A stretch of DNA of 37,651 bases, taken from positions 1 to 37,651 of the forward strand of contig JANBPK010001540.1 in assembly GCA_027579435.1 (NCBI GenBank), read 5' to 3'. The notes below the pieces were generated by a model, which was not told where the DNA came from, ran no database searches, and worked only from the letters and a program-made list of their open reading frames with translations. Made by a program: the position numbers and the translations under genes. Within the stretch, counting starts at the first letter, position 1, and every line of letters begins with the position of its first letter. Positions 1 through 10,080 of the stretch are shown here, piece after piece. Source of the stretch: Candolleomyces eurysporus (taxonomy: Eukaryota; Basidiomycota; Agaricomycetes; Agaricales; Psathyrellaceae).

Positions 1-831
1 CATATGATCGTGTTTCTTATCTCTCTCTGTCTCTGTCATCTGTTTGTTTCTCTGTCTGTTTGCCAAACATTAATTACATATATATACGTCTCTGTTTTAC
101 TTGTATTAGCATTAGCGGGTAGCTAACGTTTGTATTTCGCGTCGGGACCGTGTTCCCAGGAATCTACGAGAGCCATCTGTTATCGAGAAAGAGTGTTTAA
201 GTTCGCGAAGTCAATCAGAGTTGTGTCGCTTGCGTTTATCGAATCGTTCTTGCGTTAAAGTTGCTTGAGACCGTGTTCTCTGTTCGCGAAGTTATCCGTC
301 GCATCTCGAACCTTACCGTGTGTTAGCGAAGTCACTTCGTGAAGCATTTCTATCGTTGCTGGTTGAGCCTTAGCTCCCCCTCAAACTTGCGATTGTACAA
401 GAAGAGTTCTAGAAGCCTCTGTCGACTTGACTTAGAGCTTTTACCTATACCCCTTGCCCGCCTTTATCTTCACGAAGGTATTTGGTGTGTTGTGTTATTG
501 TGGTTGTGTGTGTGTGTTTGAGTTCTATAGTTTTGTTGGTTAGAGAGCCCTAGTTAGCTACCTGCACATCACCGCATGTGCCATGAAATTGCTCCACCAA
601 GAAACCCCAGGGGCCTGTCTGTCAGTTACACACCAGACAACCCTGGCAGCCGCTGTGTATTACAAAGGGACCTCATTTAGTGCAGCCCCTGGGGCTAGAC
701 TGTTAAACACGGGACTTAAGCAATGTGGGCTGGTGCGTATAATATGGGTGCAACAGACTATAAGCCCTGAGTTGAGTGCTTGAGGAAGTGAATGTAACTG
801 AGATATCAAAGTTCCCAATGTGTCCACCAAT
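1..831. other. gene-poor stretch with short direct repeats
   Basis: No convincing coding region is seen; the short open frames at 339-521 and 583-783 match nothing I know. The first 340 bases contain a T/C-rich start and a repeated word: gttcgcgaag at 201-210 and 282-291, with a one-base variant at 322-331. Each of the last two follows an accgtgt word, and gaccgtgttc also occurs at 146-155 and 269-278. This could be part of a transposon LTR/UTR or a promoter region. A GT-rich simple repeat lies near 500-520. Confidence 0.4.
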
Positions 832-1115
832 GTTAAGGATTATCAAATCTTAACTTTGGTGTATTCTCTTGAATACACAGGTTCCTTAGTAATAGCTTTT
901 GAATATTCAAGTTCTTAGTTTGCTTTTAGATGTGGGGAAAGTAGTTTTATGCAGTATATATCCTTCCTACTGACTCACTTGAGTTAGTGTAATGCCTTAA
1001 CTTAACGAGTTGTGTAGCACAAAGCTGTACACAATAGTAGGGAAGAATAATGATGAGTAAAAAACTTATCTATTTCATCTGAATACAATGCTGGTTATAT
1101 ACTGTTAAAGTTTCT
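832..1115 (+). mobile_element. possible solo LTR
   Basis: The segment starts with TGTTAAGGATT, has a TATA-like word (gcagtatatatcc) near its middle and ends in a region (tcatctgaatacaatgctg, then tatata) that resembles the 3' end of fungal LTRs. No reverse transcriptase, integrase or gag reading frame is found on either side, so at most it is a solo LTR. I could not find a clean 5-bp target duplication, and the exact 3' end is uncertain. The call rests on overall resemblance only. Confidence 0.25.
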
Positions 1116-1813
1116 ATATACTCAAAGATAAGAGAAAGCAAAGGAAGATTTGAGAAGATAAAAGAAAGGAATCAACTGTTCCCAATTGACATAGAACACT
1201 TCGGAAGGTGTTGGAGAGTTTGCGAAGTATCACAAGGCTGTGCTGATCGGTTATGGGCTGTACATGGTCCGTTGGTTTCTTATTGATCCGAGATCGTGCT
1301 TTGACTTTGATTGCAAAGTCAATTCTACTTATTCGACGTAATCTGAACAATTTAGAGGCCAAATGCATGGTGTTTAAGTACTAATAATACATGTAATTGA
1401 AATAAAAGATTTTTACAAGGATTTAATAGATTTTCGAAGTAAAGGCAACACAGTCAATTTGAGAGAAAGATAAATTGTATTTCTCCAATAAAGGAGAGTT
1501 TGCTTTGGAAAAGAAAGAAAGAAGAGAGTAAACTGGGATATACCATAACAGAGCCTGGTGTTCATCTTGCATGGGAGGATACTGGAGGGCAAGGAGGGTC
1601 ATGGATGGAGGCCCTGGACATTGATTGTGCATGTCAAGAGTGCGCAGGATGCGTTGGAACTGTTGGAAAGAAATGTTTTGCTCAAACAGTAAGTATGTTC
1701 AGTTATGGACTGATTGAATTGTTACCCTAACTCAAGTCCATAGCATTGTCCCATCCTTGCAACAAATCTCTAGCTGCTGACCAGAGGCACATAGATTATG
1801 ATGGAACAAGCAG
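1116..1813. other. no supported gene; region just upstream of the terpene synthase remnant
   Basis: Only short, unrecognised open frames are present on either strand. A good intron-like segment (GTAAGT at 1689, a CTAAC-like word, TAG at about 1743) suggests that 1500-1813 once held earlier exons of the gene that continues at 1814. The translations here do not resemble a terpene synthase N-terminus, and no DDxxD/N-type motif was found. A TGA at 1799-1801 stops the reading frame that leads into the remnant. Confidence 0.35.
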
Positions 1814-2664
1814 TTCCTCCATTGCGCCAAGGCTTTTGCCAGAGCACAGCTGTGGCTATACGAGAACCTCAAATCAAATACTATCCCTGCTCTACCTGAA
1901 TACATCAAGCTGTGTTGGGAGACCTATGGCTTGTCCATGTTCATCAACCTCCTCGACGTCCTGGAGATATCTTCCAGGCTATCTGGCATTCCAGGTCTTC
2001 ACCAGCTCACAGTTTGGGCCATTGACATCATCATATGGATTTTGGTAAAGTTTGCCTTCCATCTACCACAATTTTATCAGGACTCACAAATATGTTTCCA
2101 CAGGATATCTTCTTGTACGCCTCCAGCTCCACAGGCACAACTCGATGCAACTCTCACAACCTCATCTCCCTCCTAACGACCCACAAGAACTGCTCCGTCC
2201 AGGGAGCGATGAACTATGCAGGTGAGATGGTGAAAGAAGCTTTGGAAGAGCTTGATCATCTCAAATGCGAACTCAGCCCATCTACTAGTGATAGTGGTGT
2301 TACCTCAGGTGAAGGCACACGGGGCTGGCTGGATCTCGTCAAGTCCGCTGTGGGGTTCAGTGGAGACATCTCAGCGGGGAAGAGAATGGGATCAGATTGC
2401 AAGTTTCTAACTGATGTGGTTATGGGCCCACCTCTGACCAACGACAACAACACTGGCCTTGATCTAGGGGTTGGACATGCAGCAGGCCCCACCAGTGGCA
2501 CCAAGAGCAGCCCTGAGCAAACTGCTCAGTACATCCAGGCTCTGAAAGATTATATTGTTGGGAGTATACATTGGGGGTATGAGACAGAGCTCTACTTTGG
2601 GCAGAAGGGCAACAAAGTCCATTCATTTGGCTGGGTGTTTCTGGCTTGTAGTGATGATTTGTGA
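1814..2664 (+). pseudogene. C-terminal remnant of a class I (sesqui)terpene synthase
   Basis: Two exons, 1814-2044 and 2104-2664, flank a clean 59-nt phase-0 intron (GTAAAG...CAG). The protein matches the C-terminal half of fungal terpene synthases in order: a helix ending in IPALPEYIKLCWETYG, the FINLLDVLEI helix, the metal-site helix, SVQGAMNYAG, and near the end YIVGSIHWGYETELYFG. Intact enzymes of this family cyclise farnesyl diphosphate using Mg2+ held by an aspartate-rich motif and an NDxxSxxxE triad. Here the aspartate-rich N-terminal half is missing. The triad region reads LDIFLYASS, so all three ligands are lost, and the usual RY pair near the end is LY. A Ser/Gly-rich stretch lengthens the loop before the last helix. 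A TGA lies just upstream in frame. I infer a decayed copy; a divergent non-catalytic protein is the alternative. Confidence 0.7.
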
Positions 2665-3364
2665 AGAGAGAGAGAGCAAGATGCTTCTACCTTGGACACT
2701 TTAACATTATCTCATGGTTCTCATTGCAATTCATTTGCGCACATATGTGGATAAATTTGCCTTTGGTTACTGATAGTAGACTCAAGAAATATATCAAATA
2801 AATTTGAAGCTAAGCTTTTCAACCAAACAGATCCTCATATACTTGACTTTGTCAATCACCTTGTATTTTGGTGGTTCATCTCAGATTGTCGCCACAATCA
2901 CATCCATGGCTCTCTTATTCACTAAAACCCACCCTCAATCCTGTCATATCCTCTCATCCTTTTTGGAATCTTCCAAACTCTCAACCTTAGACTTCTCTTC
3001 CAACTCCTCTGAATATTGCAGGATTCTCACTGATTCTCCACATGTGTTCTCAGGCACTGACAAAGAAAAAAAAAGGTGCCAGCCCAAGTGATGCAACCAG
3101 TAGCAAACAGGCTTGGTACCACCAGCCCGGATACAATATACTAAGTCAAAATGCCTTGGAGCTTGGAATTCAATTGCAGTGTGTGTTCTTGATTTGATCG
3201 AGGCCACAATAAAATGAGAAGTATTTTGGTTCAAATTGAACAGATCCAGTGCTGCACTCTGTTCTTTGTCTTTGCTCAGTCTGCCAATAAATGAAGAAAC
3301 TCCAAACAACATTGACATTCCATACTACTTGCGTTAAATACAGATACATGTTTCCATCACAAGT
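2665..3364. other. intergenic region between convergent terpene synthase remnant and NLR
   Basis: The 3' ends of the two flanking genes face each other here. A GA-rich run follows the terpene synthase stop (about 2664-2680). Short open frames on both strands (2804-3091, 2944-3318) have no recognisable domain. I see no repeat or RNA gene. Confidence 0.5.
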
Positions 3365-6300
3365 TCAGTCAACAGAGAAATGAGAAATGTCAAGAATATA
3401 AAACTGGCCATTTTCTAGACCTACCGCAGCCAAAGTAAATGTAGAAGAAAATAACACAGATTTAACATTCCAATTTGGAGGAAACAAGCAGAGCGGAGTA
3501 GTGGAAAATTCCACAGAAGGCTTAGTGAATGCAAAAGAGTATAATCCAGAAAGAAACAAAGAAGCCTTGACATATGTGTNAAAAAAGCAAAGGTGCTTCA
3601 AAAGTGACACCAAAATGAGAAATATGCTGCAGAGTGACCAAGAGAGCATGTGTCTGGCTGTCCCACAGGCACACTGAGTTGTCCTCTGATGCAGAGGCCA
3701 GGCTCTGTCCATCAGGTGAAAAGGCAACATGGTTTACCGGAGAAGAATGTCCTTTCAGAGTTGCAAGAGCAGCCCCTGTCTGGCTGTCCCACAGGTNGCA
3801 CTGTGTTGTCCCAAGATGCAGAGGCCAGGCTCTGTCCATCAGGTGAAAAGGCAACACATTTCACAGCTCCTTGATGGCCTTGTAAAACTGCAAGTTCTGA
3901 TGGCCATGATTCAATGTTGCCAGTTACAAGTTTTGCCCCTTTAGCAGCATTTCCATATAAGTCAGATATACTTGATGACTCAGGTGCAAATAGGATGCAT
4001 GACCAATACAAATGCAGTGGTGAACATTTGATGATATTGCCATTAAGCAAGATAAATCTGTGGCCATCTTCCAATGTCTTTTGAGTCTCTTGCATCCCAT
4101 CCGTTTTATTGCTTTTCTGTGATAACAGTTAACATTATCCATTTAGAAATAATTTGAATTTACATACCAAGATAGTCAAAGCCATTTGCATAATTGGGAT
4201 TGCAGCATCCAATTGCCCAACATATGCCAAAGCCTCAAACCAATGCATTAGCTGTGTTCTGACAAACTCCTGAAGCACATGCTCAATATCTTTGTCAAAC
4301 TGCTCCAGATTGCTTCTGTCTAAATGTGTAGCCCAGTTACAGATAGCATATTTTAGCTCTTCTGTCAGCTTTTCTTGGTTGGGTTCTGGCAGAGTGGCAA
4401 GTGCCTTGTACTGATCTACAACAGGCACTTGGCAGATGTTGAATTGGAGCTGCTCATTCATGGTTTGTAGACAGCATTTGGCCAAATGCAGGTGGTATTT
4501 GTGCTCTTCAATCCAGAATTCCTTGGGACAGTGACTGGAATTTGTGAGGAAGTCAGGAAATGACTTGTGGTGGATCTTGTATGTTGGATTAGGACCATCA
4601 TTGGAAGGAGCAAGCACTGAATGCATGTGTCTCAAGATTGACACCATGCTATCAGAATTGGTATTCATAAGCTTTGCTAGTGCCTTCACAGACAGGGGAT
4701 ATTGAAGAAGAATGATAGATCCAATGGCTGTTTTGAAACTAGCAAGCCACTGATTCCAGTGTTGAGATGGTTTAAGAATATGTCCAGGTGTGGCAATATC
4801 AAGAACCTTGCAGTAGAGCTGTATCATTGCTTGATCTGGCTCCAGATTCAAAACACCAGTGATTGTGACCTCAGGACCCAGTCCATAAGGGTTTAGAATC
4901 AGCTTTATAGCAGTAGAAGCAAAAATGAACAGCCTGTTTGAGACTTTAACAAGTTGCTTTTTCTGGACTGCTGTTGGCACCCAAGAGGCACATTCCATGC
5001 CAATGAAGACTTCTTGTATTTTAGTGGAAGATAAGTGATGGTCCAAATAAAGCCTGATATCAGAGTCTACAATCACAGCTTCAATCTCCTGGAGATGAAG
5101 GCAGTTGGCCAGTGAGGTATTTTGATATCTATTCCTAAGCACCAGTTCAGGTCGAGTGGTAAGAAAGACCTTGACTTGTGGCAGTTTGGAAACAGAGTTT
5201 ATGATAAGAGATAGAATATCTGAGGCATCAGGTTGTGTGCACTCATCCAGGGCATCAAACACAAACACAAGGGGAGTGGCTCTTTGCTCAAGTAGGCTGC
5301 AAAGAGGCTGGGCAACAAGAGTAGAGAACTGCTGTGCCATCACTGTGTGTAGGCTTTCAGGATGTTCATCAATGGCAGTAGCAATAGCTTGCCCATAAGA
5401 TGGATCACAGACAGAAAGCTGGTAAGCAATAGTGTGCACAAAGCTGGAGGCATGCTGCCGATCAGCATGGTCACGAGAAAAGAAAAAGCTAGCCCCAAGA
5501 GAGTCGATAGCAGCAGCACGCTGGGCCACTGTCTTTGCCACAGTGGATTTTCCAATCCCGGCAATACCATCAAGCACATAGATGGGTTTTCCAGTAGGGT
5601 CGCTCATCCAGCGCCCAACGCCGGCCAGGAGCTTCACCCGGGTGCCTTCAAAACACGCGCTAATCTTTGTGAGATCCTGCGAATTGTACGCAGCACCGGG
5701 AACAGGCTTCAATTTATCCAGAGCAGCTTTCTTAGGTGATCTTTAGTACAAAATCAATAGAAGAGCCCATGAAAACACGCACCTTGAAACACCGATCAGC
5801 AGTGGCTTCTTGATCTTTGACTATCCGGTGGACATCGCTCAAGACCAGCGCACCGGCAATGAAATTCTCGAGCTACATAGCCATTAGCACCATGTACTAT
5901 AGGAGTTGAACTACGCTTACCGAGAAACGTTGCAAGACCTGATCAATTTTCCGGTTCGCTTCCTTCAGAGACTCGGCATTATCCTCCACCAAGACATATC
6001 CAGCAACTCCCGGTGAGTATTCCACCATTGTATCCAGAAGGATATCATGTATTCCCCTAGTGTTGACCTCAGTCAGATGTTCCCGGGCTGAGCACCAAAC
6101 CAGACTTACTTCACGAGGCGGCCAATACTCTCATAGAGATCCTCCTCCCCTCCATCTTGTCGTCTTTTGAATGCGTGCGCCATACTTTCATTGAGGAGGT
6201 TGCAGCGCATCTTGAGATCCTCCATTCCTTCTTTGTTGGATTTTGCTTGCTACACATCGTTAGCAAGGAACACGTATCGGAGGGTGGGACGACCTACTTC

Positions 6301-6729
6301 AAAGACATCGATAACCTTCAAGAGCGCCTCAGCGGGGCCTTTGAAAGGGTCCGGGATAAAGGGAACAGCTCCGGAAAGCGTCTTCTTCAAAGCTCCCGCG
6401 ACGATAGCCCAAGTCTTTTTGGAGGAGGTCGCTGATGGGTTGGAAACTCCAGCGCCTTCGCCTGCTTGATCAAATCCAGCCGAAGCACGACCGACATCCA
6501 CACCACCAGACCCAACACCACCGCCTTCTCGTGGGCCATCACCCATCTTCCACTTAACCCAACGTTTTGCAGTACTGAACGGTTTCTTTATAGCCTCCTT
6601 GGCCTGTTGTCGGCGAGACTTGCTCGAGGATCGACTACCAGCGGGTGTCGCAGCACGAGACGCGATTGGGGTATTGCGCTCCGAATTACCGGCGGTGTTG
6701 TCTCCACGAGTTTTCGTAGCTTCAGACAT
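3365..6729 (-). CDS. NACHT-WD40 NLR-type protein
   Basis: Six exons on the minus strand: 6729-6298, 6249-6110, 6056-5921, 5872-5783, 5730-4168, 4116-3365, about 1,036 residues. Residues 1-85 are Ser/Arg-rich and disordered. About 95-265 is a helical N-terminal region ([20 protein letters not shown], later [17 protein letters not shown]) of the kind found in mushroom NLRs. The NACHT ATPase follows, with Walker [10 protein letters not shown] near residue 325 and Walker [12 protein letters not shown] near 423. The C-terminus holds two full WD40 repeats and a short tail ([12 protein letters not shown]). Family members act as cytosolic sensors in non-self recognition or heterokaryon incompatibility (HET-E type), with ATP-driven oligomerisation; the ligand here is unknown. 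The reading frame slips at N3797 and N3580, which I take as assembly errors. The start is set at MSEATK; an in-frame ATG at 6810 is possible. Two WD repeats are few for this family, so the array may be collapsed. Confidence 0.85.
3650..3975 (-). repeat. near-identical WD40-coding tandem repeats
   Basis: Two units about 126 bp apart encode the WD40 words [12 protein letters not shown] and LWDSQT. Between 3677-3730 and 3803-3856 the DNA is nearly unchanged: a shared run of more than 35 identical bases, differing mainly in the bases that encode the variable surface positions (SWDNTV versus SEDNSV). High identity at the DNA level indicates recent unit duplication or concerted evolution, as known for fungal HET-type receptors. 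Confidence 0.75.
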
Positions 6730-7459
6730 AGTTGTTGTTTGATTGAAAAGCTGTGTTGAATCGCAAGAGTTCGCAGTGGATGGTAAGTCCAAGTGATGGT
6801 AGCGGTTCAAGGGAAGGGGAGAAGATGCAATCGATGATCAATGCTGTGCCTGACGGCCCGCTCGCGGCCTCGTGACCTAGGCGGGACTTCCAGGACGGCT
6901 TGAGAATTACGGTTTACTCGATTGAAAGTGTTTGAGAAATTTATGGAGGACACCCAATGCACTTGCTCAATGCTGATTGCTCAAAACTCTGGGCTGCCTG
7001 AGGTGAAAGACGCGAAATATGAGGGCGCGTCGCATTTGTTTGGTCGTGCCAAGCCGGACACAGGTGACGTCAAGTATCACTGCTTATGCGCTTACGGCCC
7101 GGGGGCCGGAACTTGTGAACAAATATGACCCTTGATTTCTCTGCTCGCGCTTGCGACGGAGACTGTCGTGTTTTGAAGAGGTAATTAAATAAATGAAATG
7201 AGCAGAGGAGAGAGCCAGGATGCGAGATGAGGGTGGTGGAGGACCTCACCGATCGTACAAAACTGGAGCTGCACTTCTAGCTCTTACAAAACGAGAATTT
7301 GTGAAGAGCGAGAGCCTTGAGAGTCCCAAGATACACACCAAGTCAGTTGTTCTTACTAGCGTTCGTTGACGTATATATTTATGCCTCTAAAAGTACATTG
7401 GATTTAAATTTCGCTAAATAATTCTCTTTCGCTTCCCCATACAAGCAATAGATAGACCG
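6730..7459. promoter_or_regulatory. intergenic/promoter region of the NLR gene
   Basis: About 730 bases separate the NLR start from the 3' end of the upstream PLC gene on the same strand. A perfect TGACGTCA palindrome (ATF/CREB-type bZIP site) sits at 7065-7072, about 335 bases upstream of the NLR start. This is a sequence match only; one such site can occur by chance. A short open frame at 6922-7128 is not recognised. Confidence 0.35.
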
Positions 7460-9687
7460 TCAAAGTTCTTCAAGCTCAAACTTTACCAGAGCTGTCGTCC
7501 CAACGTCCTTGCCCTTCCTATCCATAAGCCTGACAACGAGCCATTTTCCCGTAATCAACCTCTCCACAGGGGAGCAGAACGTCGACACCCTGTCGTCCTT
7601 TCCAAACTCATCTTCATAGATCAAGAACCTATTGAAAGTATGTATAATTAGAACTTCTGAACCCAGCGTCAAGTTAGGTAGAAGACATACCTGATGAAAG
7701 CCAATTCATCCCGCTCGTACTCCCATTCCCATGTCTCGTTCCATACACCGTCAGCTCCGTCCTCTGGATGATGCTCAACCTTGATCGACTTCGATTTCCA
7801 ACGAAGAGCCACGTTCTCCAAAGATGTTGATTTAGCAGCGGCAGATACTTCGCCATCCCCTTCAGTCGGCGGTGGATTCACTTCACGGTGATAGAACAGC
7901 TCGGTACGAATGTAGGCCTCGAAAGACTTTCCTGTGCGTCCGTTGGGCGCTGGCACTGCGAGATGCATTGGATATCAATAAGTATCTTGGGAATACTGAG
8001 AGGGGTGTACTCACTGGCACTGACACCCACGACATGTCCCTTCAGCCTGAGCTTGGGTGCCGGTGGAGATTGCGCGTGCACCCCATCGTCGAAATTGAGT
8101 CCTCGCTTCTTCCGCATGTGCTCCGGTTTGAGGACCCAGCCATGCGTCCCAACAAATAGCCCTTCGTTCATCTGCACTCCTTTGTCGTACTTTTGCCAGT
8201 TCAACGACACAACCTGAGATCCACTTCTCCAAAATTTGGATGGATCCAAGTTGGACGACATGATGCGAGTGCCGCGAGGGAAAATACGACGGAGATGGTG
8301 CGAAGAGTGATGTACAAGTGAAGTCAGCGGCGAAGGGAGGTGCAGGACGTGCGAGTGTTCATGCTCTGGATGTTTGTGCTTCCTGTGTTCTGCAATTGCA
8401 GAAAGAAGTTTGGAACACGCTGACTCGGAAATATTGATCATGATGTTAGGAACATCGTTGAATCCTGGACTTCGAGTCAGATACTACGGATGTACCAAGC
8501 CGAGATGATGAACACATACTTTGGCTAAGCCAGCCCTTGGCCGGTTTCATGCTTCGAGCATAGTAGCCGACGACGGCAAGTTCATCGCTAATCTTTGGGC
8601 ACTGCTCCACCTCTGTCCCCACATCTTCTGACTCTTCCGAAGACTTCTTCTTTCTGCCAAACGGCCAAAGGCTCTTCGTGCCCCCCTCGCCATCATAGAT
8701 GTCTTCTCCGCTTGAATCATCATCGGAGTCGTCGGAGCTGCTAGAGGATGTATCGTCTGATCTCCAGAGAGACCACTTCCTTTTCGGCTTAGAATCTTCT
8801 CCTTCAGTGATAGACGTGCTCGTGCCTGACCGCCTGAGCAGAGGCAGTGGATAGTACTCCACCATCACAACAATCCGACCCTCTAGATCTTTGGGCGTAA
8901 TCCACTCGTCGTCGACACCCTCGAGAGGACCTTGGACCAAGCGATCTCCCCAAGCCTCTTTCATAATCCGCACGAGCTCTCCCTGCCCCGACGGAGGTAC
9001 ATGACACTCCAACGAGACGAGGACGGGAAAGTCTAAGCCACTCTTGGCGCCGGGGTTGTACGGACCGTATGTATTGTCTAAGAATGACCCAATGGCCTGA
9101 CAGACCTTGGCGAACGGGACGCTGATTGAAAGGGTGTATCCGTGCGTCACGATGGGTCCAGATTTAGACGGCCACACATCAATCTCTGGTTTCCTCGGTC
9201 AGCATGTTGACGCAGAGAGGAGCGAACGGTGTACACACCAACGCAGCGACAGCCACGACTGAGAACGTGGGTGTAGGCTTCTGCGGAGGATGTGCCCAGA
9301 ATCTGGGCGGTCAGTAGATAGGTGTTGTGCGATGAGCTGAGGCGGTGCTCAGAGATGGGTAGAGTCGTTAGATGGCTAAAGAACCTACGAAATGAAGTAA
9401 TCCGTGAACGGAAAAGAGTTGTGGGTCACTGCTGGTTTCAGCGCTGGCTTCTTGAGCGCAGTGTCAATATCCTGAAGAACTTTAATCTCTCTGGTGTATA
9501 TCAAGGCACGGCGAAATCATACCTCCCCGTTGTCTTTAAGAAACGCGATGACTTGCCCGCTCAAACGCGGTAATACATCTTGAGGAGGGTTTAAGTTATG
9601 GTCGGTGTGTATATCGAATACGTGGAGTTTATTCTGGATGTCCAGGGCCTCCAGACGCTCTTGCACTTCATCGACGTCGGTCGACAT
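7460..9687 (-). CDS. PLC1: phosphoinositide-specific phospholipase C
   Basis: Seven exons: 9687-9523, 9471-9389, 9336-9239, 9185-8520, 8464-8015, 7955-7691, 7628-7460, giving 631 residues. It hydrolyses PI(4,5)P2 to IP3 and diacylglycerol at membranes in a Ca2+-dependent way. The X domain starts near residue 72. By alignment with mammalian PLC-delta, the catalytic histidines are H86 (SHNTYL) and H130 (THGYT), and the Ca2+ ligands are N87, E116, D118 and the E of VSLECH. A Ser/Asp-rich acidic linker (SSSSSDDSDDDSSGED) separates X from Y. The Y domain has MKPAKGWL, NIMINISESA and LNWQKYDKGVQMNEG, and a C2 domain ends in FIRFLIYEDEFGKDD. PH and EF-hand regions before X are absent, as in short fungal PLCs. 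All exon phases join correctly. It is divergent from the dehydrogenase gene at 10081. Confidence 0.93.
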
Positions 9688-10080
9688 GATGGGGATTGAA
9701 TTTGGAGCTGTTCAGATAGGGGACGTTTTGCTTTTCTGAGATCCGGCAAATGCCTTGATGGCTCCCACACCGGCTGCGCTTTGAGTTACCGAGCGTGGCT
9801 TCCGCACAACCACCCGGACCTAAGCGCAGCCAGCTGCTGCGAAGCCGTCTTCTTCTCCAAGCGTCGAATCTCGTCCGACGTCAATGACGACAAAAAAAAA
9901 TCAGAAATCGCCGTAATTTTGGTCCGAATCGCTATGACCGACCCAATGATGTCAGCGAAGACCACTTCGGTGGATTCAAGGCCGCTCCAAAACATGGAGA
10001 CCACGAAACAGTAGAAAGGGACTTCTGGTGTCCTTAACGTCTTCCTCAACTTCTACTATCTCAATCTAGTATTCAACACG
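9688..10080. promoter_or_regulatory. shared promoter region of PLC and dehydrogenase
   Basis: A 393-base gap separates the two divergent start codons, so both promoters lie here. It includes a nine-base A run near 9892-9900. No clear TATA box is seen. Open frames of 77 and 87 codons cross this gap on both strands, but they match nothing. Confidence 0.5.

Noticed and set aside
3580..3797. Frameshifts in the NLR WD40 region suggesting a pseudogene
   Set aside because: Both lie exactly at N bases; WD40 and tail sequence continue correctly in the shifted frames.
6250..6252. In-frame TAG that seems to truncate the NLR after its first exon
   Set aside because: It is the acceptor of a normal 48-nt intron (6297-6250: GTAGGT donor, GCTAAC branch point, TAG). 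Splicing joins KVIDVFE to QAKSNKEG in phase 0, as expected for the family.
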